NCBI GenBank assembly: GCA_944332815.1
Contig: CALVKQ010000002.1
Span: forward strand, 127,787 to 191,786
Origin: an uncultured Clostridia bacterium
GTDB taxonomy: Bacteria > Bacillota > Clostridia > Christensenellales > CAG-917
Direction: 5' to 3'
DNA: 64,000 bases
The notes beneath the pieces were generated by a model. It ran no database searches and had not been told where the DNA came from. It saw only the letters and a list, made by a program, of their open reading frames with translations. Position numbers and translations under genes: made by a program. Below are positions 62,230 through 64,000 of the stretch, in pieces; the first letter of the stretch is position 1, and each line of letters starts with the position of its first letter.

Positions 62230-63497
62230 TCATTTTGCTCTGCACCGTCGCGGTGGGGGCATACATAATGTACGACGCTCTGTACGTCACCAAAGGCAGC
62301 GGCGCGGATGCAGGCGACGCGCAGCCCGTCCTTCCGCCCTCGTCCGACGAACAGCCGCCCCACGAACCCGTGTTCACCGAACTGCCCCGTCCCACGCAAA
62401 ACTTTGCCGGGATGCAGGTCGCGCACACGGGCGGCGAGGGAGATGACATCCTGCTGGACGCCGTGTTCACGTCGGAGGCGACTTACCTCTTCTTTTCCTC
62501 CTCCTCGGCGGAATACGACTGCCGCGGCGCAGGGCTGTACGTCGCGGTGTGGAAGGATGACGCCCTGATCGCCGTGACGCGTTTTGCGGAGAAGGACAGT
62601 GTGTTCGGAGGAGGTAAACTCACCGCCGACGGGGTCGCCACCCTCATATCCGAAGGAGGGGAAGGCAGCCTTGTGGTCTTCGACGCGGAAGGCAGCGAGA
62701 AAGGACGCTGCGCCCTGCCCGGCTTCACCTCCGCGTTCACTCTCCTGAACGGAAATGCGCTCACGGTGTTCTCCGCAGAGGACGGGAAACTTGGCTGTCA
62801 CACGGTCGAAAAAGGGCTGACCGTCACTCATTCCCCCTTCTTTCTGTCGGGCAAATACGAGGTGGCGGAAGGCGTCGTCATTGGGGAGGGCATCCTCCTT
62901 TTCGCCCGGGAAGGCGAAGACGTCGCGGTGATACGTTTTTCTCATAAAGATGGTTTTAATGTCGTAAAAAGATATGAAAACTGCGTTTTCAGGCAGATAG
63001 TTCCCCTTGCCGGCGAGGACGCGCCGGCGCTGTGCATGCTGGCTGAAAGGCAGGACGGGATGCTGCTTGCGGTCATCGGGAGCACGGGCGCGGAGGAGGC
63101 GTCCACCGTGGCGGACGGGGTGTCGGAAGGAGCTCTGTTTGCCGACGGAGTGTCCGTGACGCTGTTGCACTCGGGCGGCGCGAACACCTATTGCCGTCAC
63201 CTGGACCTCATCGCATCCGCGCCCTCCGCGCTTTCCGTCGGAAGGGTGATCGAAGTGGCACAACAGGACGACCTGCGCCTCTTCGCGTCTTGCGACGACG
63301 ACGGCAGAACCACCGTGATGCTCTCCGAAAACGGGACGGACTTCTCCCCTCTGCTGGCGTATGACGGCGACGGGCGCGTCATGGCAAGGTTCGCCGATGG
63401 GGAACTCCTCCTTGCGTTCTCCACCTCTTCCTCCGACGGGATATATTTCGAGAGCTTCGGCGGCGCGGACGCTTACTTTGTGACGGCGCCACTCTGA
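62193..63497 (+). CDS. Membrane-anchored extracytoplasmic protein of unknown function
   Basis: 434 residues. An N-terminal membrane anchor (WLVIILLCTVAVGAYIMYDAL), a Pro-rich linker, then ~370 residues of repeated short beta-strand blocks (LLDAVFTSEATYLFF, GLYVAVWKDDALIAV, and similar) that suggest a beta-propeller facing outward. Family not recognised. Overlapping the murG 3' end by 37 bases, it is translated with murG and may assist cell-wall work, but this is inference from position only. Confidence 0.72.
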   Translation: MQRQKTIAKWLVIILLCTVAVGAYIMYDALYVTKGSGADAGDAQPVLPPSSDEQPPHEPVFTELPRPTQNFAGMQVAHTGGEGDDILLDAVFTSEATYLFFSSSSAEYDCRGAGLYVAVWKDDALIAVTRFAEKDSVFGGGKLTADGVATLISEGGEGSLVVFDAEGSEKGRCALPGFTSAFTLLNGNALTVFSAEDGKLGCHTVEKGLTVTHSPFFLSGKYEVAEGVVIGEGILLFAREGEDVAVIRFSHKDGFNVVKRYENCVFRQIVPLAGEDAPALCMLAERQDGMLLAVIGSTGAEEASTVADGVSEGALFADGVSVTLLHSGGANTYCRHLDLIASAPSALSVGRVIEVAQQDDLRLFASCDDDGRTTVMLSENGTDFSPLLAYDGDGRVMARFADGELLLAFSTSSSDGIYFESFGGADAYFVTAPL

Positions 63498-63662
63498 ACA
63501 CCCTGCCGCCGCCCCTCCTCGACGGTACCGGCAGGAAAACAAACACACGGTAAGACACGTTCCGGCGATAGCGGCAGCGCCGTAAGCGATAATTGCGCTA
63601 CGACACGGGCATATTCGCGGTAGATCCTTGCGCGTTCTCACGCGCAAACATCCGCGCGCGTA

Positions 63663-63691
63663 TTGACAATCGGCGCGGTTTAAGTTAAAAT
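63663..63691 (+). promoter_or_regulatory. Consensus promoter for a leaderless transcript
   Basis: TTGACA (63663-63668), 17-base spacer, TAAAAT (63686-63691). The ATG begins eight bases after the -10, so the mRNA would start at or next to the start codon. Confidence 0.8.
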
Positions 63692-63698
63692 ATTTGAT

Positions 63699-64000
63699 AT
63701 GGAAGCAAAGAAGCAGAAAGAGGAAATACAGGAGAACAAAAAGTTGGTCTTCGCAGGGCTGGGGCTCACGATCGGCTCCTTCCTCATGGCGGTGATCACT
63801 TTCGTGGTGTTCCTCATTCCCGGCAGCGTCAGGGAATCCTCTTTCCCTCTCATACAGTCGGGCATCTGCATCAACGTCATTGCCCTGGCGCTCGGCGTGA
63901 CCGGCATAATCCTGACCGCCGTTGCCAAGCCCAAGTCGGGAGTCGCGCGCCTCAACCTCTTTTTCGGGGCGACGGGCTGCGTGGTGGCGTTCGCCTGCTT
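63699..64000 (+). CDS. Small membrane protein (partial, runs off right edge)
   Basis: First 100 residues. A charged start MEAKKQKEEIQENKKL is followed by hydrophobic segments LVFAGLGLTIGSFLMAVITFVVF, CINVIALALGVTGIILTAV and, at the edge, LFFGATGCVVAFAC. No family recognised. It has no ribosome-binding site; the promoter geometry suggests leaderless translation. Confidence 0.65.
   Translation, partial: MEAKKQKEEIQENKKLVFAGLGLTIGSFLMAVITFVVFLIPGSVRESSFPLIQSGICINVIALALGVTGIILTAVAKPKSGVARLNLFFGATGCVVAFAC

Overview
The window looks like chromosomal DNA of an uncultured, probably gut-associated member of the Bacillota (class Clostridia). GC is high (roughly 55-60 % by eye). The sporulation genes yqfC and yqfD sit in the classic yqfC-yqfD-phoH-pgpH-ybeY-era-yqzL-recO order. 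Other Bacillota signs are a meso-diaminopimelate dehydrogenase, NdoA/MazF, ywlC-ywlE adjacency and consensus TTGACA/TATAAT promoters. A finer placement (for example Christensenellales) is only a guess. Almost all genes are on the minus strand. The plus-strand genes are mazF, a ferritin-like gene, tRNA-Leu, and murG with two genes at the right edge.

Layout. 1-10.9 kb: housekeeping genes (valS, pgsA, a HAD phosphatase, ddh, mazF, nnrD, recX, ilvE with a structured leader, yigZ, tyrS, a GNAT). 11.3-17 kb: the accessory region. An AT-rich 673-residue protein with a C-terminal Mrr-like nuclease domain has its own promoter. It lies behind a tandem array of duplicated 3' ends of the GGGtGRT gene, each copy with its own terminator. 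Upstream of the GGGtGRT and Fe-S scaffold-like pair is a 1.3-kb gene-free stretch with large palindromes and a four-copy array of ~105-128-bp imperfect palindromes. 17-26 kb: a DUF1508 protein, comEC, a three-gene glycerol-3-phosphate-dehydrogenase-like operon (flavoproteins plus a DUF1667 protein), ppa, an M20 peptidase and an Mrp/NBP35 ATPase. 26-30 kb: an iron operon (dtxR-like regulator, two feoA, feoB, a Cys-rich FeoB partner) behind a consensus promoter with an operator-like palindrome. 30-37 kb: an MFS transporter, a MITE-like element, tRNA-Leu, metA, metY, smpB, secG and the ferritin-like gene. 37-46.7 kb: ywlE, tsaC, an unknown surface lipoprotein, then the recO-to-yqfC cluster. 47-60 kb: dnaB with an acidic SSB-like tail, an unknown exported protein, pepF, a metallophosphoesterase, a CDF transporter, a DUF1846 protein, and a type IIA topoisomerase A/B pair. 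60-64 kb: an alpha/beta hydrolase, murG, an unknown anchored protein and a partial membrane protein with a probably leaderless promoter.

Best candidates for something undescribed: (1) the 13.5-13.95 kb array. Three units repeat the last 14 codons of the GGGtGRT gene plus its terminator. One encodes the same peptide with largely different codons, and the hairpin arms differ yet stay paired. This looks like repeated site-specific insertion at a protein-gene 3' end, with the Mrr-like gene as cargo. (2) The 16.4-16.9 kb palindrome array, whose outer arms change in compensated fashion. (3) The DnaB tail ending in ELPF. No integrase, transposase or CRISPR array is visible.
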